Origin: Alloyangia pacifica
Lineage (GTDB): Bacteria > Pseudomonadota > Alphaproteobacteria > Rhodobacterales > Rhodobacteraceae
Reading direction: 5' to 3'
Length of the DNA stretch: 64,000 nucleotides
NCBI RefSeq assembly: GCF_003111685.1
Contig: NZ_CP022190.1
Coordinates: forward strand, 582,001-646,000
In this document: piece by piece, positions 7,485-17,446 of the stretch
Layout of the letters: every line of letters starts with the position of its first letter
Position numbering within the stretch: the stretch's first letter is position 1
The notes under the pieces: model-generated
Told to the model about the DNA's origin: nothing
Database searches by the model: none
What the model saw: only the letters and a program-made list of their open reading frames with translations
Program-made: the position numbers and the translations under genes

Positions 7485-9227
7485 TCAGCCGCCCACCACC
7501 TCCAATGGCGGGATGCCTTTCTCCTCTGCGAAGCGCGCCAGCGCCTCGACAGCCGTCTGATCGAGCGTCATGCCCTGCACCGCGCGGCGCCTGCCTTCCG
7601 CCCATTCCCTGTCCCCCGCCGCCATGACTTCGGCGCCCTGCGCGGTGCTCGAGCCGCGAATGGCGGTCCGGTAGCGGCGGAGCGTGGCGGTGAAGACCTC
7701 GAGCCCGGCAAAGGCCGCCGGGTCAAAGGCCATGACGAAGGCGCCCAGCCCGCGCGGGGTGGACATGTCGTCGGAGATCATGCCCGGCAGCTCGAAGCTG
7801 AGCGGGGCACCCGAGAGCGCGGTGCTGAGGATTTCGGAGATCCCCGCCAGCCCCGCGCCCTTGTAGCCGAACTCGCCGCCGAGCGGCGCGAGCATCTCGG
7901 CGCGTTCGGGGTCGGTGACGTTCTCGCCAAGCCCGTTCGAAGCCGTGTCGTGGGGCAGCTCGATGCCGAGCGCGCGGCTGAGTTGCACCTTGTTGAAGGG
8001 GATGGCGCTTGTCGCCATGTCGAAGAGCCAGGGCTCCTCGCCAATCCCGGCGGGACCGGCCATCGAGATCGGGTTGGTGCCGTGGAATTTCTCGGCCCCG
8101 CCGTGCAGGCGAACAAAGCTGTCGGAGTTGCAAAAGCAGAACCCAAGGAGCCCCTCTTCGGCGATGGCGCGCGCGTAGGCCCCCGCCGCACCGAAGTGAG
8201 AACTGGCCCGGATCGCCACCGCGCCCGAGCCGCTGGCGCGGGCCAGTTCGACCGCCTTGTCGACGGCAGCATAGGTGGCCCGCGCGCCATGCGCATCGCC
8301 GCCGTCGAGCAGCGCGGCGCCGGCGCTTTCGCGGACGAAACGCAGTTCTGGTGCGGGGTTCAGCCGGCCTTTTGTGAAACCATCGAGGTAATGCGGCAGC
8401 AGCCGGTAACCATGGGTGTCGACCCCAAGCGACGAGGCATGGCTGAGCGCCCTGATGACCGCCTTCCGGGTTCGATCATCGCAGCCGGCTGCGGCCAGCG
8501 CGGCGTCGGCGAAGCGTTCCATTTCGGCCTGCTTCACCCGCTCGGGCGGGCGCGGCGCGGCGCTCGCGGCACTGTCCTGCGCCAGGTAGTTCTGCGTGGT
8601 GTCCCGGATATGGCTGCGCATCAGGGTCTCGGCCGCCGCGGTATCGCCCTCGGCAACGAGTGCGGCAAGCTGCTGGTGCTCGGCCAGGGAGCGTTCGTTC
8701 AGCTCATGCTCGCGGCTCAGCTTGTTGCGCAGCGCCTGGATGCGGAAGGACAGCATGTGATGCGTCTTTTCCAGGTAGACGTTGCCGCATTCGGCAAAAA
8801 TCGCATGGTGGAAGGCGTTATCGAGCAGCTTGTAGCTGCGCGCGTCGCGGGTGGAGAGGGCCTCGGCCATTTGCGCGGTGATCTCGCGAAGGCGGGTGGC
8901 AAGCGGCAGGGCGCGGCGGGCGATGGCAAGCCGCAGCGCCTCGGTTTCGAGCATTTCGCGCAGCTCGCCGAGACTGCCGATGTCCTCCTGCGACATTTCG
9001 AAGACGCGGGGGCTGCGGTTGGGCCTGGTGGTGATCATTCCCTCGCATTCGAGCTGCACAAGCGCCTCGCGCAGGGGAATCTTCGACATGCCGAGACTCG
9101 CGGCCAGCTCGGATTCCCGCAGCGCAGAGCCCATGGGCAGATCGCCAGAGATGATCTGCTCCCGGATCGCCTCGCGGGCTCGGTCGGAGAGCTTCGGCGC
9201 GCCGTCACGCAGGGTCGGTCCATCCAC
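7485..9227 (-). CDS. GntR/FCD transcriptional regulator fused to a malate/L-lactate-type dehydrogenase
   Basis: One uninterrupted 580-codon frame. Residues about 11-75 are a GntR winged helix (REAIREQIISGDLP, ASLGMSKIPLREAL). About 85-215 is an all-helical FCD ligand domain with its metal-type His/Asp residues (LLDNAFHHAIF, EHQQLAALVAEGD). From about 232 to the end is a full-length Ldh_2 (YiaK/MDH2) NAD(P)-dependent oxidoreductase: SLGVDTHGYRLLPHY, SSHFGAAGAYA, HGTNPISMAGP, FDMATS and GGEFGYKGAG. No stop, ribosome-binding site or start-like gap separates the halves; the linker is Ala/Pro-rich (SAASAAPRPPER). It heads the TRAP operon. I infer a protein that senses and oxidises the transported hydroxy-acid. 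A missed stop or sequencing error at about 8560-8600 is the main alternative. Confidence 0.9.
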   Translation of the reverse strand: MDGPTLRDGAPKLSDRAREAIREQIISGDLPMGSALRESELAASLGMSKIPLREALVQLECEGMITTRPNRSPRVFEMSQEDIGSLGELREMLETEALRLAIARRALPLATRLREITAQMAEALSTRDARSYKLLDNAFHHAIFAECGNVYLEKTHHMLSFRIQALRNKLSREHELNERSLAEHQQLAALVAEGDTAAAETLMRSHIRDTTQNYLAQDSAASAAPRPPERVKQAEMERFADAALAAAGCDDRTRKAVIRALSHASSLGVDTHGYRLLPHYLDGFTKGRLNPAPELRFVRESAGAALLDGGDAHGARATYAAVDKAVELARASGSGAVAIRASSHFGAAGAYARAIAEEGLLGFCFCNSDSFVRLHGGAEKFHGTNPISMAGPAGIGEEPWLFDMATSAIPFNKVQLSRALGIELPHDTASNGLGENVTDPERAEMLAPLGGEFGYKGAGLAGISEILSTALSGAPLSFELPGMISDDMSTPRGLGAFVMAFDPAAFAGLEVFTATLRRYRTAIRGSSTAQGAEVMAAGDREWAEGRRRAVQGMTLDQTAVEALARFAEEKGIPPLEVVGG

Positions 9228-9260
9228 GGTAATGCCTCCTCAACATGACCAAACGGTATA

Positions 9261-9270
9261 TGGTATACCA
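9261..9270. promoter_or_regulatory. Probable GntR/FCD operator
   Basis: TGGTATACCA is a perfect 10-base palindrome that matches the TGGTnnACCA core of FadR/FCD-type operators. It lies 34 bases upstream of the fusion gene start and next to AT-rich bases (ACGGTATATGG), so it probably overlaps its promoter and mediates autoregulation of the TRAP operon. Confidence 0.6.
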
Positions 9271-9634
9271 ACGTTGGGTCAACTGTGATCTTAGGCTTCG
9301 GCGGGGCGGCAGGTCAGACTGGCGCACATCCAACAAGGGTAACCTCAAGCCGCCAAGATCAAGCGTGAGATTGGTGGGCTGCACGACGGCACCCAAAACT
9401 GCCTTTCGACAGGAGGGCTGCGCGAGGCGCTACCGAGACCTGGGCGCCAGGAACTTCGTCCGAGGCCTGCGGCCGGGAGCAGGGTCGACGTTTGCCCAAG
9501 GCGGTCAGGGCAAGACTACGGCCGCCGCAGAAGCGCCTGCGCCGCGATGATCGCAATGATCGACGCGAGCTCTCCGGAAGTGCATCAGACCCAATGCCGC
9601 CGCGTCGCGCCGATCGGGGCACGGGCCCGCAGGG
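9271..9634. other. Gene-free stretch between the fusion gene and the RpiR gene
   Basis: About 360 bases lie between the operator of the leftward fusion gene and the stop of the RpiR gene. Open frames in both directions give low-complexity Arg/Ala-rich translations with no start signals. I see no gene, repeat or clear hairpin. Confidence 0.4.
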
Positions 9635-10501
9635 CTAGAAGATCCCGATCCGCGTCGCCAGCCGTTTCCAGTCGCGCATCCGCTGGTCCAGGTCGTGGTT
9701 TGCGGCGTTGGCCGTGGCGTGGATGAGCAGGCCGGTCGCTGCGGTCAGTCCGAGGAGCGACTCCAGGAAGAGCCCCGTTTTGGACGGCGTATTGATCACC
9801 GCGTTGGTGACCTCATGCGCCCAATGGCAGTATTCATCAGTCACCACCACCACCGTCCGGCCCTGCTCGCGCGCGAGCCGCGCGATGGTCTCGCATTCGG
9901 CTGCATAAGGTATGACATCGATCACAAGCAGGCAGCTGCTCCCGGGGGCAGGGGGGTCGAGCCATTCGGACAGCATGCTGTCATGGCCCGACAGGAACCG
10001 CACGCGCGGGCGGGCGAGGGCGAGCCGGCGGGCGGTGTCCTCGGCAAGGCCGCGCACGGTCTGGAAGCCGGTGACATAGACCTCATCGGCCTCGCGCAGG
10101 TAGCGTTCTGCGGCCTGGAAGGCGGGGCTTCCCATCTTGGAATAGACGGTGCTGATCGCGCGCAGCTCGGCGGTCATCTGCTCCTGCCAGTCCTCGGGCA
10201 GCTCGAAGCCCTCCTCGGCGAGGCTCTCGCCGGTGACCGAGTAGCGGTGCCGCAGCATCGCCTTGAACTCCTTCATCCCGGCGCAGCCGAACCGGCGCAA
10301 CATCCGTCCCACGGTGATCTCGGCAACCCCCGCCTTCTGAGCGATGGACTTTCCTGTTTCGTAGGAGATCGAGTTGAGGTTGAGCAGGAAATACTGCGCG
10401 ACCTTCGCCTCTTGCTTGGGCAGCGAGGCCATGCCTTCTTCGACTTTGCTCACGAATTCATCAATCGGAGCCTCGGCGTAGGATGCAAACCCCTGCGTCA
10501 T
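9635..10501 (-). CDS. RpiR (MurR) family transcriptional regulator
   Basis: A 288-residue regulator: N-terminal RpiR helix-turn-helix (about 25-100; LPKQEAKVAQYFLLN, GKSIAQKAGVAEITVGRMLRRFGCAGMKEFK) and a C-terminal SIS sugar-isomerase-like domain (about 130-275; DEVYVTGFQTVRGLAEDTARRLA). SIS domains normally bind phosphosugars or related metabolites. It is divergent from the polyamine-type ABC operon at 10614 with 112 bases between starts, which suggests it regulates that operon. The intergenic AT-rich stretch around 10510-10560 probably holds both promoters. Confidence 0.92.
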   Translation of the reverse strand: MTQGFASYAEAPIDEFVSKVEEGMASLPKQEAKVAQYFLLNLNSISYETGKSIAQKAGVAEITVGRMLRRFGCAGMKEFKAMLRHRYSVTGESLAEEGFELPEDWQEQMTAELRAISTVYSKMGSPAFQAAERYLREADEVYVTGFQTVRGLAEDTARRLALARPRVRFLSGHDSMLSEWLDPPAPGSSCLLVIDVIPYAAECETIARLAREQGRTVVVVTDEYCHWAHEVTNAVINTPSKTGLFLESLLGLTAATGLLIHATANAANHDLDQRMRDWKRLATRIGIF

Positions 10502-10613
10502 GGCGGATCTCCATATGATAGAAAACTAACATTTGACGAAAATGACAGTAACGAACCATTTTGGCGACTCAAGGCAAAACCGAAAAACCGCCTGACAGGG
10601 AGCCACTGAACAC

Positions 10614-11636
10614 ATGAAGAAGATGCATCTTGCCGCGACGACGGCGCTGACCCTCGCGCCGCTGGCGGCCGCCGCCGAAACGCTGTCGCTCTATAATTGG
10701 GGCGACTACATCAACCCCGCCGTACTGGAGGCCTTCACCGAAGAGACGGGCATCGAGGTCTCGCTCGACAGCTACGGCTCGAACGAGGAGATGCTGGCAA
10801 AGATCCAGGCCGGGGCGACCGGCTACGACATCGTCTTCCCCTCCGTCCACATGCACGACATCATGTTCCAGCTCGGCCTGCTGGCGCAGACGGACATCGG
10901 CGAGGCCCCGGGCTTCGAGAACATCGACCCGCAGTTCGTCCGTGCCCAGACCGATCCGGACGCCGAATATTGCCTGCCCTATGCTTGGGGCAACGTCGGC
11001 ATCGTCTACAACAAGGAACTGGCCGGCGACATCAAGAGCTGGGAGGACTTCTTCGCGCTCGGCGCCGCGGGCAAGAAGATCACGCTGCTAGACGACCTGC
11101 GCGAGACCATCGGCATCGGGCTTATCGTGAACGGCAACTCGGTCAACTCCACCGATCCGGCCGAGGTCGAGGCCGCGGCGGATTACATCATCGACCACAT
11201 TGGCGGCGTCACCGCGTTCACTTACGACTCGGTGCCGCAGGTTATCTCGGGCGACGTGGCGGCGGCGCATTGGTACGTGGGCGCGAACCTTTACGTGTCC
11301 GAGAACCCCGACACCATCGGCTACATCATCCCCGAGGAAGGCGCGACCCTGTACCAGGAGGACATGTGCGTGCTGGCATCCGCGCCCAACAAGGAGGCCG
11401 CGAAGAGGTTCCTCGAATTCTACCTGCGCCCCGAGATAGCGGCACTGAACGTCGCGCAGCAGATGAACGGGACCCCCAACCTGCCCGCACGGGAGTTGAT
11501 CCCCGAAGAGATCGCCGGGAACGAGACGATCTACCCGTCGCAGGATGTCATGGAAAAGCTGCAGATCTTCGAAGACCTGGGCCGCGACCTGCAGCTCTAC
11601 AATTCCGAGTGGACCCGCATCAAGACCGCGCAATGA
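10614..11636 (+). CDS. Spermidine/putrescine-type ABC transporter substrate-binding protein
   Basis: A 340-residue secreted protein of the PotD/PotF type (SBP_bac_8) with a Sec signal ([22 protein letters not shown]). The mature protein begins with the family hallmark [12 protein letters not shown], followed by the GYDIVFPS and [13 protein letters not shown] segments. AGGGAG precedes the start by about 12 bases. First gene of an operon with ATPase, two permeases and a peptidase. A polyamine or other amine/peptide-like ligand is likely; specificity cannot be read by eye. Confidence 0.92.
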   Translation: MKKMHLAATTALTLAPLAAAAETLSLYNWGDYINPAVLEAFTEETGIEVSLDSYGSNEEMLAKIQAGATGYDIVFPSVHMHDIMFQLGLLAQTDIGEAPGFENIDPQFVRAQTDPDAEYCLPYAWGNVGIVYNKELAGDIKSWEDFFALGAAGKKITLLDDLRETIGIGLIVNGNSVNSTDPAEVEAAADYIIDHIGGVTAFTYDSVPQVISGDVAAAHWYVGANLYVSENPDTIGYIIPEEGATLYQEDMCVLASAPNKEAAKRFLEFYLRPEIAALNVAQQMNGTPNLPARELIPEEIAGNETIYPSQDVMEKLQIFEDLGRDLQLYNSEWTRIKTAQ

Positions 11637-12757
11637 CGCCCTTTGACACCCAACCGGCGGGGGGCTTCTCCGCCGGCACGCAGGACCGCACGCCCATGCC
11701 TTCTCCGCTTGAAATCATCGACGCCCGCAAGACTTTCCGCACCCCCGAGGGCGGCAGCATGACCGCGCTCGACCGCATCTCTCTGAGGCTCGCCAGCGCC
11801 GAGTTCGTCACCCTGCTCGGCCCTTCGGGCTGCGGCAAAACCACGCTTCTGCGCACCATCAGCGGCTTCGAGACGCTGGACGCGGGCGAGGTGCTGATCG
11901 ACGGTGCCGCCGTCACCCAGATGCCGGCGCATCGCCGTCCGGTGAACACCGTGTTCCAGCGCTACGCGCTATTCGGCCACATGAGCGTGGCGCGCAACGT
12001 CGGCTACGCGCTGGAGATCGCCGGTCGGGACAAGCGCGAGATCCGCGCCCGCGTCGGCGAGATGCTGGAACTGGTCGGCCTTGCGGGGATGGAGAAGCGG
12101 TCCATCCAGCAGCTCTCGGGTGGCCAGCAGCAGCGCGTCGCTCTGGCGCGGGCGTTGGCGGCGAAACCCAAGCTGCTGCTGCTCGACGAGCCGCTCTCGG
12201 CGCTCGACAAGAACCTGCGACAGAAGATGCAGCAGGAACTGAAGGCGCTGCAGCGGGAGCTCGGCATCGGCTTCATCTTCGTCACCCACGACCAGGAAGA
12301 GGCGCTGACCATGTCGGATCGGATCGCCGTGCTGGCGCATGGGCAGATCCAGCAGATCGGCGCGCCGACAGAGCTGTATCAGACCCCGGCCAACCTTTTC
12401 ACCGCCGACTTCCTTGGGGAGAGCAACCTTTTGCCCGTGACGGTCACCGGCGGCAGCGCCAGTCTGTCCGACGGCCAGGGCTTTGCCACACCCCACGCTT
12501 CCGGTGCGGCGACGCTGCTGCTGCGCCCCGAGGCGCTTTCTGTCGCGCCGCCCGAGGGCCATGCGCTCAGATTCACCGGCATCATCCGCGAGACCTATTA
12601 CACCGGCACGGACCACCAGATCGCGCTGGAAACGTCCGCCCACGGCACGCTGCACGCTCTATTGCGCAGCGGCAGCGCGCTGCCCGGCGTCGGCTCGGAA
12701 ATGACGCTGTACGCCGCCGCCCACGGTCTGCACTTGATCGACGAGGTGGCCGCATGA
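11633..12757 (+). CDS. Spermidine/putrescine-type ABC transporter ATP-binding protein
   Basis: A 374-residue ATPase of the PotA/FbpC class. It has Walker [10 protein letters not shown], signature [15 protein letters not shown], Walker [13 protein letters not shown] and the switch His in [15 protein letters not shown], followed by a C-terminal TOBE regulatory domain from about residue 270. ATG 11633 overlaps the upstream stop (ATGA). An internal ATG at 11696, just before the conserved [12 protein letters not shown], is a possible alternative start. It powers the permease pair encoded next. Confidence 0.93.
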   Translation: MTPFDTQPAGGFSAGTQDRTPMPSPLEIIDARKTFRTPEGGSMTALDRISLRLASAEFVTLLGPSGCGKTTLLRTISGFETLDAGEVLIDGAAVTQMPAHRRPVNTVFQRYALFGHMSVARNVGYALEIAGRDKREIRARVGEMLELVGLAGMEKRSIQQLSGGQQQRVALARALAAKPKLLLLDEPLSALDKNLRQKMQQELKALQRELGIGFIFVTHDQEEALTMSDRIAVLAHGQIQQIGAPTELYQTPANLFTADFLGESNLLPVTVTGGSASLSDGQGFATPHASGAATLLLRPEALSVAPPEGHALRFTGIIRETYYTGTDHQIALETSAHGTLHALLRSGSALPGVGSEMTLYAAAHGLHLIDEVAA

Positions 12758-13638
12758 GCCTTGCCCACCGCAAGCTGCTGCAGCTCTTCGGCCTCTTGGG
12801 TGCGCCGACGGTCTTCCTGCTGGTCTTCTTCTTCGGTCCGCTGCTGATCATGCTGGTCTACAGCTTCCTGACGCCGGGGCTCTATGGCGGGGTCGACTGG
12901 ATCTTCTCGCACCTCAACTACGGACGCATCCTCGGCTGGGCCGACACGCGCTACGAGAAGTTCGACCCGGTCTATATCGCCATTTTCCTGCGCTCGCTGA
13001 AGCTGGCGGCGCTGACCGTGCTGGCCAGCCTGCTTGTCTGCTATCCCGCCGCCTTCTGGATCAGCCGGATGCGGCCCGGGATGCGCGACTTCGCGATCTT
13101 CCTCGTCACGCTGCCCTTCTTCGTCAGCCTGATCGTGCGGCTCTTTGCCTGGGTGCTGATCCTTCGGCCCACGGGCTTCCTCAATCAGGGGCTCATGGGG
13201 CTGGGGCTGACCGGCGCGCCGCTCGAGTTTCTCTACACCGATTTCGCAGTGATCCTGGGGATGACCTATGTCTTCATCCCCTTCATGTTCCTGCCGCTCT
13301 ACGGCTCGATCGAAAAACTCGACATGGCGCAGATCGAGGCGTCGTCGGACCTTGGCGCCACCCGCGTCCAGACCTTCCGCAAGGTGATCCTGCCCGCGAC
13401 GCTGCCCGGCATCGTCGGAGGCTCGGTGATCACCTTCATTCCCGCCTTGGGCAACTTCATCGTGCCCTCGGTGCTGGGCGGGGCGAAGGTGCTGATGATC
13501 GGCAACCTGATCGAGCAGCAGTTCCTGTCGGCGCGCAACTGGCCCTTCGGCTCGGCGCTGGCGATGCTGGTGATGAGCGCGGTCTTGCTTCTGCTGATCG
13601 CGCAATTCCGCCTCGCGAAGAAGGAGGCGCAGTCATGA
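12754..13638 (+). CDS. Spermidine/putrescine-type ABC transporter permease (PotB-like)
   Basis: A 294-residue inner-membrane permease with about six helices and the binding-protein-dependent transport EAA loop ([21 protein letters not shown]). It begins with an ATGA overlap with the ATPase and ends with an ATGA overlap with the next permease, which indicates translational coupling. PotB-like by position and by the N-terminal long periplasmic loop. Confidence 0.93.
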   Translation: MSLAHRKLLQLFGLLGAPTVFLLVFFFGPLLIMLVYSFLTPGLYGGVDWIFSHLNYGRILGWADTRYEKFDPVYIAIFLRSLKLAALTVLASLLVCYPAAFWISRMRPGMRDFAIFLVTLPFFVSLIVRLFAWVLILRPTGFLNQGLMGLGLTGAPLEFLYTDFAVILGMTYVFIPFMFLPLYGSIEKLDMAQIEASSDLGATRVQTFRKVILPATLPGIVGGSVITFIPALGNFIVPSVLGGAKVLMIGNLIEQQFLSARNWPFGSALAMLVMSAVLLLLIAQFRLAKKEAQS

Positions 13639-14453
13639 TCCTGCGCCGTCTGCTCAGCCTCTACGGGCTGTTCTTCTTCGTCTTTGTCTACGCACCGATC
13701 CTGCTGGTGGTGGTCTACTCCTTCAATGCCAACACGCTGAACATGATGATCTGGGACGGCTTCACGCTGGACTGGTACCGCCAGCTCTTCGGCATGGAGA
13801 CCTCGCTGACCCAGAGCGCGACCTATGTCGACAGCACCGACCAACTCTGGGGCGCGGTGCGCACCAGCCTGATCGTCGCGCTCTCGACCTCGGTCTTTTC
13901 CACAGTCTGCGGCACCGCGCTGGCGCTCGCCGTGGCGCGCTACCGCTTCCGGCTGGCGCGCTTCTACCGCACGCTGATGATGCTGCCGATGATCATGCCC
14001 GATATCGTGCTGGGCATCGCGCTGCTGATCTTCTTCATCACCATTGGCATGAACCTGTCGATGCTGACGATCATCATCGGCCAGTCGACATTCCTGATCT
14101 CCTACGTCTTCGTCACCGTCTCCGCCCGGCTGGCCGAGGTCGACACCTCGGTCGAGGAGGCCTCAGCCGATCTTGGCGCCATCCCGGCGCAGACCTTCCG
14201 CAAGGTGACCCTGCCGGGCATCGCGCCGGGCATCCTCGGGGGCTGGCTGCTGGCCTTCATCATCTCGATGGACGACCTCGTCATCACCTATTTCATCGCC
14301 GGCACCGGCAACACCACGCTGCCCATCCATATCTGGGGGCTGCTCCGTCGCGGCATCAAGCCCGAGATCAACGCCATCGCCACGCTGATGCTGCTCTTCA
14401 CCCTGGTGATCGCCGCCGCCGGCCTCTACTTCAGATCGAGACGACAGAAATGA
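13635..14453 (+). CDS. Spermidine/putrescine-type ABC transporter permease (PotC-like)
   Basis: A 272-residue permease with the EAA loop VEEASADLGAIPAQTFRKVTLPGIAPGI and the PotC-typical ISMDDLVITYFIAG segment. It overlaps both neighbours by four bases. It pairs with the PotB-like subunit to form the channel. Confidence 0.93.
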   Translation: MILRRLLSLYGLFFFVFVYAPILLVVVYSFNANTLNMMIWDGFTLDWYRQLFGMETSLTQSATYVDSTDQLWGAVRTSLIVALSTSVFSTVCGTALALAVARYRFRLARFYRTLMMLPMIMPDIVLGIALLIFFITIGMNLSMLTIIIGQSTFLISYVFVTVSARLAEVDTSVEEASADLGAIPAQTFRKVTLPGIAPGILGGWLLAFIISMDDLVITYFIAGTGNTTLPIHIWGLLRRGIKPEINAIATLMLLFTLVIAAAGLYFRSRRQK

Positions 14454-15553
14454 CCTGCAATACCAAGCCCCGCGCCCGCGCGCTGGGGATTCCGCTTCCG
14501 GGCACGCCCGGTCTGCTGAACGCCATCACCGATGTGCCGGGCCTCGAGGTGGGCACGACCGAACTGCTCTCGGCGCGCGATCCGTCGCTCGCCACCCGCG
14601 GCATCCAAGTGCAGACCGGGGTCACCGCGATCCTGCCGCGCGGCCACGATCCCGAGCCGAAGCCGGTCTGGGCCGGGCAGTTCAGCCTGAATGGCAACGG
14701 CGAGATGACCGGCGCCCACTGGGTGCGCGACGGCGGCTGGTTGGCCGGGCCGATCATGATCTCCAACTCGCATGCCATCGGTCCCTGCCACACGGCGGCG
14801 GTGCGTTGGATGGTCGAGACCTATGGCGCGACCTGGGAGGACAATCACCTCTGGGCAATGCCGGTGGTGGCTGAAACCTATGACGGCGTGCTCAACGACA
14901 TCAACGGGCTGCATGTGACCGAGGACCTGGCGCGCCGGGCGCTCGACGCGGCTCGGCCCGGGCCGGTGCGCGAGGGCAACTCTGGCGGCGGCGCGGGGAT
15001 GATCTGCTACGAGTTCAAGGGCGGCACCGGCACCGCCTCGCGGCAGCTCGAGGTCGACGGCCAAGCCTTCACCCTCGGGGCGCTGGTGCAGGCCAACCAC
15101 GGGCTACGGCCCTGGCTCACCGTCGCCGGGCGCCGCGTCGGCGAACAGATGCCCGAGCACCGGGTCGTGGACATGGTGACCGAGCGCGGATCGATCATCG
15201 TGGTCCTCGCCACCGATCTGCCGCTTTCGTCGAGCCAGCTTGAACGGCTGTCGCGCCGCGCCGCCATCGGCATCGGGCGCGCCGGGACGCCGGGGGGCAA
15301 CAACTCGGGGGACATCTTCCTCGCCTTCTCGACCGCCAACGAGATGCCGCTGCCGCAGCTCTCGGGCCCGTGGCGGCATATGACCTGCCTGAACGACGAG
15401 CTTCTCGACCCGGTCTACATGGCTGCCGTCGAGGCGGTGGACGAGGCCGTGCTCAACGCGCTCTGCGCCGCGGAGGATGTGCCCATGGCGCGCCCCGCCG
15501 GGGGCATCTGCCGGGCGCTGGACACGGACCGGCTGATGCAGCTGCTGGAGTGA
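14450..15553 (+). CDS. P1-family (DmpA-type) aminopeptidase
   Basis: A 367-residue member of peptidase family S58/P1, which includes D-aminopeptidase DmpA and beta-peptidyl aminopeptidases. These are Ntn-type enzymes that self-cleave before a catalytic Ser. The expected nucleophile region is visible as PGGNNSGDIFLAF, with other family blocks VPGLEVGTTELLSARDP, GVTAILPRG and NSGGGAGMICYEFKGGTGTASR. The start overlaps the PotC-like stop by four bases, so it is part of the transport operon. No signal peptide, so it would act in the cytoplasm on the imported compound. This suggests that the transporter handles a small peptide or amide of a polyamine or beta-amino acid; that is inference. Confidence 0.92.
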   Translation: MTCNTKPRARALGIPLPGTPGLLNAITDVPGLEVGTTELLSARDPSLATRGIQVQTGVTAILPRGHDPEPKPVWAGQFSLNGNGEMTGAHWVRDGGWLAGPIMISNSHAIGPCHTAAVRWMVETYGATWEDNHLWAMPVVAETYDGVLNDINGLHVTEDLARRALDAARPGPVREGNSGGGAGMICYEFKGGTGTASRQLEVDGQAFTLGALVQANHGLRPWLTVAGRRVGEQMPEHRVVDMVTERGSIIVVLATDLPLSSSQLERLSRRAAIGIGRAGTPGGNNSGDIFLAFSTANEMPLPQLSGPWRHMTCLNDELLDPVYMAAVEAVDEAVLNALCAAEDVPMARPAGGICRALDTDRLMQLLE

Positions 15554-15664
15554 GGCGACCTGTTTCCCGGCCAGGAGTGCGGCGGCTCAGCCTGCCTGTT
15601 GATCGTGCCGCCGTGTGAGGTCCAGGCGCCTGGTGCGCCTCGACCACCCGAGGCCCCTGTCCCT

Positions 15665-17446
15665 TCACCCGTCCTGGGCAACCAGATGGCCGTCGCCGAT
15701 GTCCAGGAGGCTGACAGGCGTAGGCCCCTCGTTGATTTTCCAGATGGGCGAGGGCAGGTCCGTTGCCCGCCGAGCATGCGGGCGGCCCTTGCGCGATGGA
15801 TCGGGGATCGGCACGGCATCCAGAAGGCGTCGGGTATAGCTGTGCTGCGGGTTGCCGAACACCTGATCACGGGTGCCCATTTCCACGATTTGCCCCAGGT
15901 ACATGACCGCGAGGCGATCCACGACATTTTCCACGACGGCCATGTCATGGCTGATGAACAGGTAGGACACCCCCGTTTCCTGCTGCAACTCCTCGAGCAG
16001 CGCCAGCACCTGTGCCTGCACCGAGACATCAAGCGCGGAGACGCTCTCGTCGCAGATGATCAGTTTCGGTTTGAGGGCCAATGCGCGGGCCACGCAGATC
16101 CTTTGGCGTTGCCCCCCCGAGAATTCATGCGGATAGCGCTGCATCTGACCAGCGCTCAGGCCCACGCGTTCAAAGAGCTCCGTTGCGCGGGCGATCCGGT
16201 CTTCGGCCGAACCGATGCCATGGATCAAGAGCGGCTCCATGACCGCTTCGCCGACAGTCATGCGCGGATCGAGCGCCGCCATGGGATCCTGGAAAACCAT
16301 TTGGATGTCGCGGCAGATGTCGCGGCGTCCCCGGTCGGTCAGGCCGGCAAGCGCCTTGCCGTCGACCTCGATGTGTCCCGCGTGCGGCACGAGCCCCGAC
16401 AGCGCCTTGGCGATGGTGGACTTGCCACAGCCGGATTCCCCGACCAGCCCGAAGGTTTCGCCGGGGCGGATGTCAAAGCTCACCTTTTCGACGGCATGGA
16501 CGCGATGCGTGGGGCGTCCAAAGAAGTCTGAACCGATATCGAAATGCACGCGGGCGTCCACCAGCCGCGCGGCAGGCGCAGTTGAAACGGGCGGCAGGGG
16601 CTTGGCCCGTTCGGCACCCGCGCCAAGGCGCGGCACCGCGGCGAGGAGACTGCGGGTATAGTCATGCTGGGGCGCGGCAAAGAGCGTGTCGACCGGCGCG
16701 CTTTCGACCATGCGGCCCTGTCGCATCACCACGACGCGATCGGCGCTTTCCGCGACCACGCCCATGTCGTGGGTGATCAGGATGATGGCGGTCCCGGTCT
16801 CGGCCTGAAGGTCGCGCAACAACTCGAGAACTTCTTGTTGCACCGTCACGTCCAGGGCGGTGGTCGGCTCGTCCGCGATCAGCAGCGCAGGCCGCAGCGC
16901 GAGGGCCATCGCGATCATGACCCGTTGCCGCATGCCCCCCGAAAGTTCATGGGGGAATTGCTTCATCCGGCGCTCGGGTTCGGGAATGCGCACCTTGCGC
17001 AGGGCCTCGACCGCCTGCGCGCGCGCCGCGGAGGCCGCGACCAGCGCGTGCGCGCGGATCGCCTCTGTCATCTGGCTGCCGATCGTGTGAACCGGGTTCA
17101 GCGACGTCATCGGTTCCTGGAAGATCATCGCCAGCCGGGCTCCGCGCCAGTTGCGCATCTCGGTCTCGGGCAGCTTCGGCAGGTCGGTTCCGTCCAGCAG
17201 CGCCTGCCCAGAGGTGACCGCGACATTGTTGGGCAGCAGGCCCATCAACGCCAGCGAGGTGATCGACTTGCCCGACCCGCTTTCGCCCGCGATGGCGAGC
17301 GTTTCGCCGGCGTGCAGGTCGAAGGACAGGCCCGCCACCAGAGGGCGCACCACACCGCGATCCCTGACCGAGACGGTGAGCTCGCGCACTGACAGGAGGG
17401 GTGCAGTCGCCCCCGAAGGGGCGGTTGCGGCTTGTGTCATGGTCAT
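15665..17446 (-). CDS. Dipeptide/oligopeptide-type ABC transporter, fused dual ATP-binding protein (DppD-DppF)
   Basis: A 593-residue protein with two complete ATPase modules in tandem. The first (about 15-265) has GESGSGKS, LSGGMRQRVMIAMAL and LLIADEPTTALD; the second (about 300-550) has GESGCGKST, FSGGQRQRICVARAL and LIICDESVSALD. Both end in the oligopeptide-type C-terminal extensions. Fused DppD/DppF proteins are common in this lineage. Last gene of the leftward amide operon; its ATG overlaps the stop of the acetamidase/formamidase gene. The 111 bases between it and the convergent peptidase gene hold only a short weak hairpin (15624-15640). Confidence 0.94.
   Translation of the reverse strand: MTMTQAATAPSGATAPLLSVRELTVSVRDRGVVRPLVAGLSFDLHAGETLAIAGESGSGKSITSLALMGLLPNNVAVTSGQALLDGTDLPKLPETEMRNWRGARLAMIFQEPMTSLNPVHTIGSQMTEAIRAHALVAASAARAQAVEALRKVRIPEPERRMKQFPHELSGGMRQRVMIAMALALRPALLIADEPTTALDVTVQQEVLELLRDLQAETGTAIILITHDMGVVAESADRVVVMRQGRMVESAPVDTLFAAPQHDYTRSLLAAVPRLGAGAERAKPLPPVSTAPAARLVDARVHFDIGSDFFGRPTHRVHAVEKVSFDIRPGETFGLVGESGCGKSTIAKALSGLVPHAGHIEVDGKALAGLTDRGRRDICRDIQMVFQDPMAALDPRMTVGEAVMEPLLIHGIGSAEDRIARATELFERVGLSAGQMQRYPHEFSGGQRQRICVARALALKPKLIICDESVSALDVSVQAQVLALLEELQQETGVSYLFISHDMAVVENVVDRLAVMYLGQIVEMGTRDQVFGNPQHSYTRRLLDAVPIPDPSRKGRPHARRATDLPSPIWKINEGPTPVSLLDIGDGHLVAQDG

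Noticed and set aside
11041..11640. An extended ATPase reading frame beginning at 10697
   Set aside because: The upstream 310 codons are an out-of-frame translation of the substrate-binding protein gene; the ATPase begins at 11633 or 11696.
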